A DNA stretch of 64,000 bases from Crocodylus rhombifer. Taxonomy: Eukaryota > Chordata > Crocodylia > Crocodylidae. The notes under the pieces are model-generated. The model was given only the letters and a program-made list of their open reading frames with translations. It did not search any database and was not told where the DNA came from. Below are positions 24,306-34,650 of this stretch, in pieces (position 1 is the first letter of the stretch; each line of letters starts with the position of its first letter). The position numbers were made by a program, and so were the translations under genes. The DNA is taken from contig JAVSML010020434.1 in NCBI GenBank assembly GCA_038503035.1, positions 1-64,000 of the forward strand, given 5' to 3'.

Positions 24306-26565
24306 AGGGGAACCTAATAATGCCTAAGGACAATGCAGAGAAGGCTGAAGTGTGTAATGGCCCTTCAGTTAAATCTTCACAAAAAGGTCAACTGCTATAT
24401 GATGATCACAATTAGAAGCAAGTAGAAGGGGGTAGATACTTCTAAAGTAGGGACATAACTAGTTAGAGATTACTTAGATAAGTCATATATTTTCAAAGCA
24501 GCAGTGTTTGATGATATTTATACTAGGGACACTAGGAATTGCCTGAGGGAATGGAGAAGCCATTGATTGTTACCTTGGAGAAATCAGGAAGTCAGGGGAG
24601 GTCCCAGAAGACTGGAAACAGGAAAAGGGATGACCCTGAGAATTGCAGACCAGCCAGTTTAACTTTGCCACTGGGAATAATACTAGATCATCTAATTCAC
24701 AAGTGATTTAAAAGTACTTAAAGAATAACAAGGTTATAACAGCAAACATGGATTTCTCAAGAGCAATTCATGCCTAATTAAGCATCTATAGCTATGTGAT
24801 AGGCTTTGTGATTGGGATGAGAGGAGTGAACATGATGTACCTCAACTTGGGTAGGTGTTTTTGATGTTGTAGCTCAGGGCTGTCCAAGCAGCAACCTACA
24901 CGGCATATGCAGCTCATGAGGGGTTAAAATGTGGTCCCGGGGCACGTACCTAGTCGCTGCCCCTCCTTACTGCTCTGGGTGATGCTGCAGCTGGGGTCTC
25001 TAGGCTACCCCTCCCTTCCTCAGCTTTCACTTCCTGCTCTTATGCCAACAGGCAGGGGACTGCAGTCCATGGTGCTGGAGCAGCAAGGAAACTGAGGTGT
25101 GGGCTGCTTGTGGTCAAGGTGAAGCAGCGTACATAGGCGACTGGTGGGGGCGCATAGGGGGGCATGGCAGGGCATGTGACCCCCCAACGTGGCTGACCCC
25201 ACTGCTGACTCTGCCAGCATCTTTTGCGGGTGTTCACCAGCTCCGTCTCCACCACCAGTGGCTTCTGCGAGTGAACACCAGCCCCGTCTCTGCCGCCAAT
25301 GCCACTGGCGGCTTCTGTGGGTGCTCGACAGCCTCATCCCTGCCACTGCTGCCGGTTTCTGTATGTGCTTGCCAGCCCTGTCCCTGCCACTGCTGCCAGC
25401 TTTTGCAGGTGCCCCCCCCAGACTCAGGAGGCACCAGTTGCCCATGGCAGGGTATGTGGCAAGCTGACTGCCCAAGTGGTGCAGCACAGGGGTGGAGGGT
25501 GGGGTGTGTGGCCTGGGGCCCCATTGCTCATACTAGTAAGACCTTGGATGCTTAGGAGTTGGATGGGCCCTTTGCAGCTCACTACATTCTCATAAGCAAA
25601 CTAAGGAAACATTGTCTAAATAAAACAAGGAGGGATGAGGGGGAACTGATTGGATAATTGTACTCAAAGTGTAGTCATAAATGGCTCAATGTAAATTTAG
25701 AGGAGGAGACAAGTTGGATCCCCCCAGAGGTCTGTTCTATGTCCAGTACTGGTGAATATTTTTTTAATAATGACGTGGAGGATAGAACTGAAAGTATGTT
25801 TTAATGATTTGTAAAAGACACCAAGGTGGCTGCCATAGAAGCTTGTTTGGAGGACAGGATTAACAATTCAAAATAACCTTTATACATTGGAAAAAATATG
25901 GTCTGAAATCAGATAAAAATCAAGAAGAGTGAGTACAAAAGGCTACATAATAGGATTGCAAAAAAAAAAGCTAGTAGCATGCTGGGATCTAATGATATGC
26001 ATGCTGCATGGAAGTCACAAGAAATAATTTTTTGCTGCTGTTCAGCGCTAGTTAAGGGGGCTTCACCTGGAGTATCGTGTTTAGTTTGGGCACTGCACTT
26101 CAAGAAAGATGTGAACAAATTGGAAAGAGTCTAGAGAGCACCATTATGAAAAAAGGTCAGGAAACTAGAACAAATGAGGAAGGTTATAAAAACTGGTAAT
26201 TGTTTATTCTAGGAAGGAGAAGACTGAGTGGGAGATTTGTTAATAATTTTCAAATACAAAAAGAGTTGTTAAAAGAGGATAATGGTCAATTGTTCTCTGT
26301 GTCCATGGGGAATAGGACAAGAAATAATGGTCTTATGATTCAGCAAAGGAGACTGGGCTAGATATTAGGAAAAACTTTTTTTAACAACAGTGGTGGTTAA
26401 CCACTGGAACAAATTAACTACAGAGGCTGTGAAATTTTTGTCACTGCAAGTGAAGTGCAGGTGAGACAAACATTTGGGGCAAGGTAGATTCTGCCTTGAG
26501 CAGGGAGTTGCATTAGATCACCTTCTGAAAGCCCCTGTCAGCCATATTTTCTCTGATTCCTCCAC
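24306..26565 (+). mobile_element. Old CR1 LINE copy split by a hAT element
   Basis: Reading left to right there are: the linker near 24,335 ('aatgcagagaaggctgaagt'); the GPD/HPR/LKE segment near 24,500; the YLDFxKAFD region just before 24,867; its continuation 'cattctcataagcaaac' at 25,586; the GVPQGSV-like region near 25,715-25,760; the C-terminal region near 26,050-26,430; and the 3' end near 26,510-26,565. It is heavily decayed by stops and frameshifts. The sequence between 24,875 and 25,571 is a later insertion. Confidence 0.8.
24875..25571. mobile_element. hAT-type element inserted in CR1
   Basis: The left end is CAGGGCTGTCCAAGC and the complement of the right end is AGGGCCCATCCAAC. The flanking 8-mers TTGTAGCT (24,867-24,874) and TTGCAGCT (25,572-25,579) match at 7 of 8. 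Removing the element and one flank restores a continuous CR1 alignment ('gttgtagctcactacattct'), which independently fixes the boundaries. The interior is GC-rich and encodes no recognisable transposase. The overlapping open frames have no domain. Confidence 0.8.
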
Positions 26566-27311
26566 ATTTTGAAACAAAGGTTGTTCCTAATATAGTCCAG
26601 AAGTTTGTTGGAAAATGCCCTGTATTTTTTTCCAGCAGTTACATGGGTAATTAAAGCCCCATTACTACCAGATACTGCTCCTTTAGACACTGCTCAAAGA
26701 AAACTTCTATCAGTTCCTGCTGAACAGTATCAGATTTCTACCATGATATCACCTGGTTTTTTCCCCTTGTTTTACCTTCACATTCAACAGAAGCATTCAA
26801 CAGTCCTGTCTTTCACCTCTCTTGAACCTCAGAGTAAATATATATATATATTCTCAATTGACAATACAATATCTCCTCCTTTCCCCACTTTCCATATATC
26901 TTTCCTTATAAAAAACCCTCTATACCAATATTCCAGTCTTGGAATTTATCTCTGCCTTTAAATTATTCAAATCTATTTTGAAAGAAAAATAAATAATTAA
27001 AAAAAGAGACAAAGTAGAGCAGACTTACCTTGGAGCAAACACTGTGAACAATGTGATATAAAATGCTGTCTGATAGTCTTGAAAACAAGATTAGAAAAAT
27101 ATTTGCTTTCAGCTTTAAAATAAATGCATACAATTTATAGTTCCTGGTGTTGTGTGTGGTTTTCTGTGCTTTAGTTTATTTATATAGAATGAATTTTTAT
27201 TTGTCTCCTCAATCTTGTTCAAAGACATGCTGATGGGCTCAGGTATACGTGGCTTATATGCTGGGTTCAATTCATGTGGGTTAGGTAAAATTGCTTCAGC
27301 TTATACAGGTC
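26566..27311. other. AT-rich stretch, nothing recognised
   Basis: Apart from a short TA run near 26,838-26,852 I see no repeat or gene. Confidence 0.45.
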
Positions 27312-27480
27312 ATGCCTTGATTCAGGAAAGCACTTAAACACTTGCTTAACTTTAAGTACGTGCTTAAGTCCAATCAAAATTGAGTCAAATCAATGACCAA
27401 GGTGAGCACACTGCTAAGTGCTTTGTTGAACACAGTTGAATTTAAATACGTGCTTGAGTGTTCTGCTGAGCTGGCTGACC
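27312..27480. repeat. Palindromic dispersed repeat
   Basis: The left half contains 'gattcaggaaagcacttaaa', then 'gcttaactttaagtacgtgc'. The right half contains the complementary order 'ctgctaagtgctttgttgaa', then 'ttgaatttaaatacgtgctt'. I recognise this symmetric pattern of 'agcacttaa' and 'cttaactttaag' words from a repeat common in birds and reptiles. Its transposition class is not clear to me. Confidence 0.6.
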
Positions 27481-30400
27481 TCTTTGAGATGTCACAGGTA
27501 AGGCAAGGATGTTCCTCTGTATGTAAGACTATGTATTTTTGGTCTTTTGTAACATTTCTGGAGAAATGTTTGTTGTGCCACATTTTGTTCATTGCTCAGT
27601 TCTAATCAGCTATGGGGAAATGCAAACCTAGTTTCTTTTTTTAATTGGATGTGTGTTGTAAACCGTGAGCCCTTACAGAACTGTAAAAGCTTTCAGACCT
27701 TCAGCTGCCTGCATCCCAATGTACATGTTGAAGGCTCTTGTCTTTTTCAGAACAGGTATTATAAGAATATAGTTTTCCTGTTCCAGAAGTTGCAGGACCA
27801 GAAAAATGAGACAACCATCCTGAAGAACAATATAAGGGTTATGTGAGCTTAGTATGAGCAAGATAAAAATTGGGGCAGTATCCTGAGAAGCAAATAAGGA
27901 ACCGGATAGATAAAGCTATAGGGTACTGAAGAGCCATCAGATGTTACCATTTCACTGGGCAGCAACCTGGGCTGGATTCAAACTACCTTCCAGAAAAGAA
28001 AGGCATATCTTTATATCTCCATTTACCCCATTACCCAGGAAAAGGCTTTGTATCTGATCTCTGTGGGATATATACGTTATATATTAGAGAGGGACACAAA
28101 CCAGAATACCAGATGCAAAACCCTGAAAGGGCTTTGAAGAAATCTGTATTCAGTCAGGTCCAAGTGTAAAAATTATGCAGATAGGGCTAATAGATGCTGG
28201 CTGTGCAGAGAATGTTAACATTCAAAATATCCTTCAACCCAGAATGAAGTTCTTTACATTCAGCTCTGCAACACAGATCAATCTTTTACATTATTCACAA
28301 GTACTGAATTCCCACACTGTGGCAGTCGTTGGTGAGTACACAGAAAATTTAGAAGTGATAATTCCAGACCTAGTAGTATTCTGAGCAGTCACCACATTTG
28401 CTTCCTACTATCAAGCATAATCAGCTCCATCTCTCAGGTTTTATGCTTCTTACCTGCTGTAAAAGATAGGACTACAGTGCAGTTCAGACTCAGTCTTAAA
28501 CAGATAATATCCCTAGATTAAATTATTTTGCTTCCTCTGGAAAAGTGCTGGTCTACCTTACAGAAAAGTACACCAGACATGCAAGAAGCGTGGTACATGA
28601 GGGCCTATCACACAGCTGATTGGGGATGGAGATACAGGTGGCAAGAATAAGCTGGTGGGGTGATGGCTACCTAGGTAAAAGGGGGTGCATCCTTTTTCTT
28701 CCAATCTTACTAAGAAGTCAGAGGTCTGTGGCAATTGTGACCCATCGGTCACAGTAGCTTCTTTTTGTTGTTTAGTTTGGAATCCTTTGTTCATGAACCA
28801 AAAAGAGAAAGTCCGGGGGGAAGGGAATGAAGCTTTCATGCTGGTGAGAGGATTTATAATCCTCTCTGATGGTTCTGCCCACTGGCATTTGGTATGGTAT
28901 ACATTTCTGCACAAAGGCTGTATCCCCACAAGGGGGAACGTGTGGTTTGTGGCACCTTATAGCTTCTGAGGTGCTATGAAACGCTTGCGATCATGATTCT
29001 GATACCAGAATACCGGTATCTAAAAAACCCACAGCAGAAACAAGCAGGGTGGCGCATGAAGCTGAAGTGTGCACCTCCCGAAATCAGAGCCTGGCTGGTC
29101 AGAGCCACACTTTGGCTGCTGGCCAGGTTCTGTGTACTTGGATTGCCACTGCTGCAGCCCAGGAGGGCTCCAAGACCCCAGGTAAGGCTGCTGGGGCCAG
29201 TCCAGGTACTAGCCCCAGCCTCCCTTACCTTACCCGGGGCAATTTGCCCTGCACCAGAGGGCATGTGCAGGGGTGCGCCTGGGGACAGCTAGCAGTGGCA
29301 CAAATATGCTCTGCTGCTATTTGTCTCTGGGAAATGCACATTCCTGCTTGGGGGACTCACCCAAAGGGTAGATTTTAATGATCAGAGCATGTGGACATTA
29401 ATTTCATGAAATCTTCTCTACCCTGATAATATCTTCTAAATATTTTCCAAAACAGTGTCCTAATGTTAGGGTCCTAAAATTTTATTTTGGGTATCTGTCA
29501 GATTTTCCTAGGTACTGAACACCCAGTATCGCAACAATCTGTCCTTACAAGCTGTTAGGTGATCGAGAGGCAGAAAGAGAGGAAGATTCCAAACTATGGA
29601 TTCAGGAATCTAACTTAAGCCTGCTGCTTTTTAAGATCATAGCCTTGGGGCTCGCTAAAAAGTCCAGAAATATAAGCCCTCTTGATAATATTAAGAACTA
29701 AGATTTGTATACAGATTACACAATTACAGATTTTTGGGAAGTTAGACTTCTATCCGAGAGATGGAGGGATATATATATATATGGCATTTGTATAAGGTAT
29801 AACAAAATGTTAGAAATCAGAAACAGCTCTTTTAACTCATTTTTAGAATAATATGGCTGCACAAATTACATGCAGTACATCATCATTTTCTATGTTTCCT
29901 TGGCTTGATTTATGGAAGCAAAGAATATACTTTGCTTAGTGCTTGGAATTTTGATAGGTGCCAAATTTTATGATCAAACTCATATTTTTGCAAACTCAGT
30001 GACTCTTCTTTTATTAGCTCCTACAAAAAGGTTCTCTGTGGGCTTTGAACAAATAAAAGCAGAAGCAATATATACCTCTATACATATATTTTAGCTTCCT
30101 TACTGACATTCTTTAAATAAATATTTTTACTGAAGGTGCTAATCAATAATAGAAAGAAAATTAATATTGAGAGGGATAAAGCAAACCAAAGGTTGAGTAA
30201 CGGAAGCAGAATGGAAAGAAAGTAGTAGATAACTAGAAATTAGGGTGTCTGATGAAACTGGGATAGGTAATGCATTCTTTGCTGCTTTTTCTCAAAGTTA
30301 AGACCAGATGTTAGCTTCTGTCCCATCCTTGAGAGACTTTTTTCCTGAATAAATCAGACTAGCCCAGAGACAATTTATCTGCCTTCTGGAATTACTATAT

Positions 30401-31003
30401 GTTGTGGCTTGTATAAGACACCCTCAAGCTATTTGTCTCTTTTAACCTTCTAGAGCAAAGTGTTTCATAATATATTATTAATTTATTATAGACTTTGAAA
30501 TAAGAGAACTTTAAGTTGCATTCAGTCTCTTGTTACAAATAGAAAATATTAAAGAAGTAACTCCTCATTTTTATGGGTGTAGTTGAGTTCAGACTTTGAT
30601 TCTAAATGTTGTGAGATATTTCTTCCCGAGATTAACTTTAGAGTGGGAGTCGATGAGGGACGTAAGTTTAGTTACTAACAGGAAGATTATTTTACCTTCT
30701 ACTAAACAGTTCCATTTCATTCACACATACAATGTTCATTTCCTACATCTTCATTTCCAGTTCTAAACCATTATGTAATGTAACTGTTCACTGCCTAACC
30801 GCAAATCTCTGCAAGTTTGATGATGTAACTGAGTAGCATGCAATGCATGAAGATGAAGTAATATCAGGTAAGGCAGCTGACTTATTGTTTCTCTGTTTGT
30901 TTAATGCTCATTGTGTTGTGACTATGGGTGCATGCAAGTATTTAAATGAACAGTCTAAGTTGAGTAGTTTAATTTGGTGGGCTAAACATTTATTGATAGA
31001 GCA
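27481..31003. other. No gene seen
   Basis: This is mostly AT-rich. A GC-richer block at about 28,990-29,390 carries chance open frames on both strands. A short TA repeat lies at about 29,768-29,783. No motif, RNA gene or transposon terminus can be supported. Confidence 0.45.
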
Positions 31004-32516
31004 TCATCTATAGACTTCATCCAAGAATACTGAAGGAGCTGGCTGAGGTCATTGTGGAACCCCTGGCAAAGCTCTTTCAGAATTTGTGGTGCACCAGGGA
31101 AATCCCTGATGACTGAAAGAGGGCCAACATTGTGCCCATCTTCATGAAGGTGAAGAGGGAGCACCCAGGCAAATATAGGCCAATCAGCCTCACCTCCATC
31201 CCAGGGAAAATCCTGGAAAAGCTCATTAAAGTATCTATGTGCGATACACTCACAGAAGGTAAAATTCTGAATGACAGCCAGCATGGCTTTGTTGCAGGTA
31301 GGTCTTGTCCTACCAATCTGATCTCCTTCTATGATCAGATCTCTTGCCACCTGGACACAGGAGATGTCACAGAAGTTATATACCTAGACTTCCAAAAGGC
31401 TTTTGATCTAGTATCCCACAATATCCTTGTGGGAAAACTGGAAGATTGTGGGCTCAACTACTCGACAGTTCAGTGGGTGGCTACACGGTAGGACCCAGAG
31501 AGTTCTCATGAAGTTATCTGTGTTGTCCTGGTGTGAAGGGACCAGTGGTGTCCCTCAGGGGTCTGTGCTTGGACCAGTACTTTTCAACTTCTTTATCAAT
31601 GATTTGGATGGGGGAGTGAAAAGCTTGCTGGATAAGTCTGCAGATGACTCCAAGTTATGGGGCAGTGTGATCATGCCAGATGATAGGTTGCAGATACAGG
31701 TGGACCTGGGAAGGCTTGAGAGTTGGGCAGACTGGAACCAGATGGAGTTTAAGACTTCCAAGTATAAGGTGCTCCATGTGGGGGCAAACAATGCTCAGCA
31801 TACATACAGGCTCAGTGGTGACAGCTTGACTTGCACCACAGGCGAAAGGGACCTAGGGGTCAATGATAAACCGTTGTATGAATATAAGCCATTAGTGCAA
31901 GGCAGTGATCAGCAGGGCAAACAACATGTTGGCATGCATCAACTGATGCATCTTGTGTAAAACTAAGTAAGTGATAGTCCCACTGTACTCAGCACTGGTG
32001 AGGTTGCAGGTGGAGTACTGCATCCAGTTCTGGGCACCACACTTCAATAAGGACGTGGAAAAACTTGAGAGGGTCCAGAAAAGAGCCACCTGTATGATCA
32101 GGGATTTGCAAGGAAAGCCATACAAGGACAGGCTGAGAGACCTGGGCTTCTTCATCCTAAAGAAGAGAAAGTTGAGAGGGTACTTACTGCTATATCAGAG
32201 GAGTGCATCAGGAGCTCAGTGGACAACTGTTCACTATGGCACCCTCCAGGGAAGACCAGGACCAATGGATATAAACTCCTGGAAGGCCACTTCAGGCTTA
32301 ATACAAAGAAAAGTCCTTTACAGTCAGGGTGTTCAGACTGTGGAATAAACTCCCTCCAGAAGTGATGCAGTCACTTACCCTGTAGGTTTTCAAGAGGATA
32401 CTAGACAGTCACCTCGCTGGAGTCACCTAACCCTAGTTGTCTTCCTGTTTAGAGTGGCGGGGCTGGACCTGATGATCTGCAAGGTCCCTTCCAGCCCCTA
32501 ACAATCTATGAATCTA
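31004..32516 (+). mobile_element. 5'-truncated CR1 LINE
   Basis: The copy starts within the reverse transcriptase domain of ORF2 near 31,004. It runs through the CR1 C-terminal region to a 3' end with 'caatctatgaatctatg'. The typical CR1 3' UTR words 'ctggacctgatgatctgcaa' and 'ggtcccttccagcccc' precede the tail. 5' truncation is the usual result of CR1 target-primed reverse transcription. No clear target duplication is seen, as is normal for CR1. Confidence 0.92.
31072..32348 (+). pseudogene. CR1 ORF2 reverse transcriptase, truncated and broken
   Basis: Domains in order are YRPISLTSIPGKILEKLI, the DSQHGFVAGRSC motif, VIYLDFQKAFDLVSHN, TSGVPQGSVLGPVLFN and the active-site region, which reads SADDSKLWG in place of FADD...LWG. 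The CR1 C-terminal region follows, with LEYC reading VEYC. The reading frame shifts near 31,480 (frame 1 to frame 2) and again before 31,970 (to frame 3). A TAG interrupts frame 1 at the first break. The product would have copied CR1 RNA into DNA at the insertion site. The N-terminal endonuclease is absent because of 5' truncation. Confidence 0.88.
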
Positions 32517-32968
32517 TGTTAGTGTTCGGTGTTTGGGGAAGGAGGCATACAGGCAGCCTGTGCTGGTGATAACCTGCCGACAAGGGGGAACCTGTGCATA
32601 TATCCCAGCATGCCTTGTAAGCACTCCAGGCTGCCAGAGGCTGCTGAGAGCAGCTGAGAGCACAGGGCAGCTCTGATTAGCTAGCCAGCTGTGAGATTCA
32701 TACTTTCCAGGGAACTCCCATATATAGAAACCTCTCCTACCTAGGGAAAGCTTAAGCATGGCCCCTCTCTTATTATTTGCAAACACGGATCCTTCATACA
32801 CAAGCCAAAGGACCCAGGAGAAGCAGTGCATTCCTCTTGTTACACTTCTTACTGGATGCTATGGGCCATTATACATGTCTGTGTGTTAGATGACTTGGAA
32901 AGTAATTATTCTGGTGTGCACCAGAATTCAGGCATCTAGCCACTTAGTGTACCCTACAGCCACCAAGT
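32517..32968. other. Unclassified spacer between CR1 and LTR
   Basis: The interval has a TATA-like CATATATAGAAA near 32,730, and TG/CA-like ends could be drawn at 32,517 and 32,844. No target duplication supports an LTR, so it is left unclassified. Confidence 0.35.
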
Positions 32969-33151
32969 TGTTTCAGGGCACTAAGGTGTGCCTGCTCCTT
33001 TAAAGGCAGGAACTGCTTGGCTAGAGAGCCTGAGGAACTAGACAGAGCTCCACAGCTGCAGGTTGCCTGGACAGCAGGTTAACGTGGAGAATTAGCCTGC
33101 ACATGCACCTGCACCTGGTCAGGTGAGCGGAAGGAGTTGGGGCCCTGGGCA

Positions 33152-33159
33152 CATATAAG
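33152..33159 (+). promoter_or_regulatory. TATA-like box of LTR A
   Basis: CATATAAG lies about 185 bp into the LTR. It aligns with TATATAAA at 47,133 in the second copy. Such boxes drive LTR transcription, but activity here is not shown. Confidence 0.45.
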
Positions 33160-33627
33160 CCTCAGTGCTGAGGCCAGCAGTGGTTAGTTCCCAGGCAGCA
33201 GCCAGGAGGGAAGGAGCTCTGGTAGAGAATGCTACTTGGAGATGCTTGACTGCCTATTCTGCTGCTGGTAGGATTAAGGGGCTATAGGAACTCATAAGTG
33301 CTGGTGGGAAGGAGACACATTATACTGAGCAAGAAGCTTGCCTTGTTAAAAGGCATAGAATATGGACCCCAGGTTATTGTTGTGTTGTAGCCCAGGGGCT
33401 TGTGTTTTCTGTTGTTAGCCGGAGGTAAGCGGGCTCGTGGCAGGAAGGGGTTAACTCCTCGCTCCCTGGGAGGAGGCTGCTGCCTGGTGCCGGGCCGGGT
33501 CAAGCCCCCACCCAGGCCCCTACTTGGCCCAGCCCCCAGGGAGTGACAAGAGAAAGAGTGGGGTACTCACCAGTCCCCCTCCTGTAGGGCAGGGCCCCCC
33601 AAATCCTGGGCAGGGACGGCCACCCAG

Positions 33628-34638
33628 ATGGAGCCCATGGTCCCGGGCTCCACGCAGACGGAGCCCCTGGCTCTTGGCTGCGGGGGCTGCTTGTCCCTTT
33701 TTCAGGCTCTGGGGCCCAGAAGCATAGCCACCTCCCCTTGCGGGGTCTGCTCCCTACTGGGGTCTCTGGTGCGCCAGCTGGAGGAGCTCCAGGCCACAGT
33801 CCAGAGACTGCGTGCCATCAGGGACTGCGAGCAGGAGATAGACTCCTACTGCCAGGCCCTTCTCCCCCGGGAGCCGTAGGGTAGAGCACCATCTCCCTCC
33901 ACAACTAAGGAGGACTCTGGGACCTCCTGCTCTGCCCAGTCAGGGGCACGGACCAAGGTGGTCAAGGGCCCCAAGGCCCGCCGCACGAAGGCCCCTCCCT
34001 CGCCGGAGCTTAGCAACAGGTTCGCACCTCTTGCAGCCCCAGCAGAGCCTGCTCAGTTGCCAGCTCCCACAGGCAACCCAGGCTCAACCACAGCTACTGG
34101 CCCCGCTCTCCCCAAGTCAAAGCGAAAGGTGTTTGTTGTGGGAGACTCCATCCTGTGGGGCACTGAGGGGGCAATCTGCCACCCCGACCCCTTAGCCCGG
34201 GAAGTCTGCTGCTTCCCGGGGGCCCACATCCGAGACATTGCAGAGAGGATCCCACAGCTCCTCTGGCCCACAGACCACTACCCCACACTCCTTATTCACG
34301 TGGGCACCAATGACATGGCTCAGAGCACCCCCAGCCAGGTCATGAGGCACTACAGGGAGTTGGGAGCGGGGCTTAGGGGTCTAGGAGCTCAGGTGGTGTT
34401 TTCGTCGATCCTCCCAGTCTCGGGCTATGGGCTGAGGAGGGAGAGGAGGATCCACGCAGTGAACCAAAGACTGCAGAGCTGGTGTCATCGGGAAGGCTTT
34501 GGCTTCCATGACCACAGCCTGCTCTTTGGTGAGAGAGGCAGCGAGCTGCTGGGAAGAGATGGCCTCCACCTCTCTCCCCTGGGGAGGAGGCTCTTCTCAG
34601 CCAGGCTGGCTGGCCTGCTCCACCAGGCTTTAAACTAA
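33628..34638 (+). pseudogene. CR1 ORF1: CxxC motifs, coiled coil, SGNH esterase
   Basis: This frame of 336 codons carries one in-frame TAG at codon 84 (33,877-33,879). Before the stop are two CxxC pairs (CGGC at residues 18-21, CGVC at 38-41) and a coiled-coil-like helix, QLEELQATVQRLRAIRDCE. After a proline-rich linker comes an SGNH/GDSL-type hydrolase domain with GDSILWG (catalytic Ser near 174), HVGTND (near 224-229) and DGLHLS (Asp/His near 311-314). All catalytic blocks are intact. CR1 ORF1 proteins of this type bind the element RNA and carry an esterase domain of uncertain role. Upstream ATGs exist, but this start lies in the frame of the conserved CxxC region. Confidence 0.85.
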
Positions 34639-34650
34639 GCCCGCTGGGGC

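Noticed and set aside
32517..32844. Possible short LTR with TG...CA ends and a TATATA box
   Set aside because: The 5-bp flanks ATCTA and CTTCT differ. The TG start could be the last bases of the CR1 tail.
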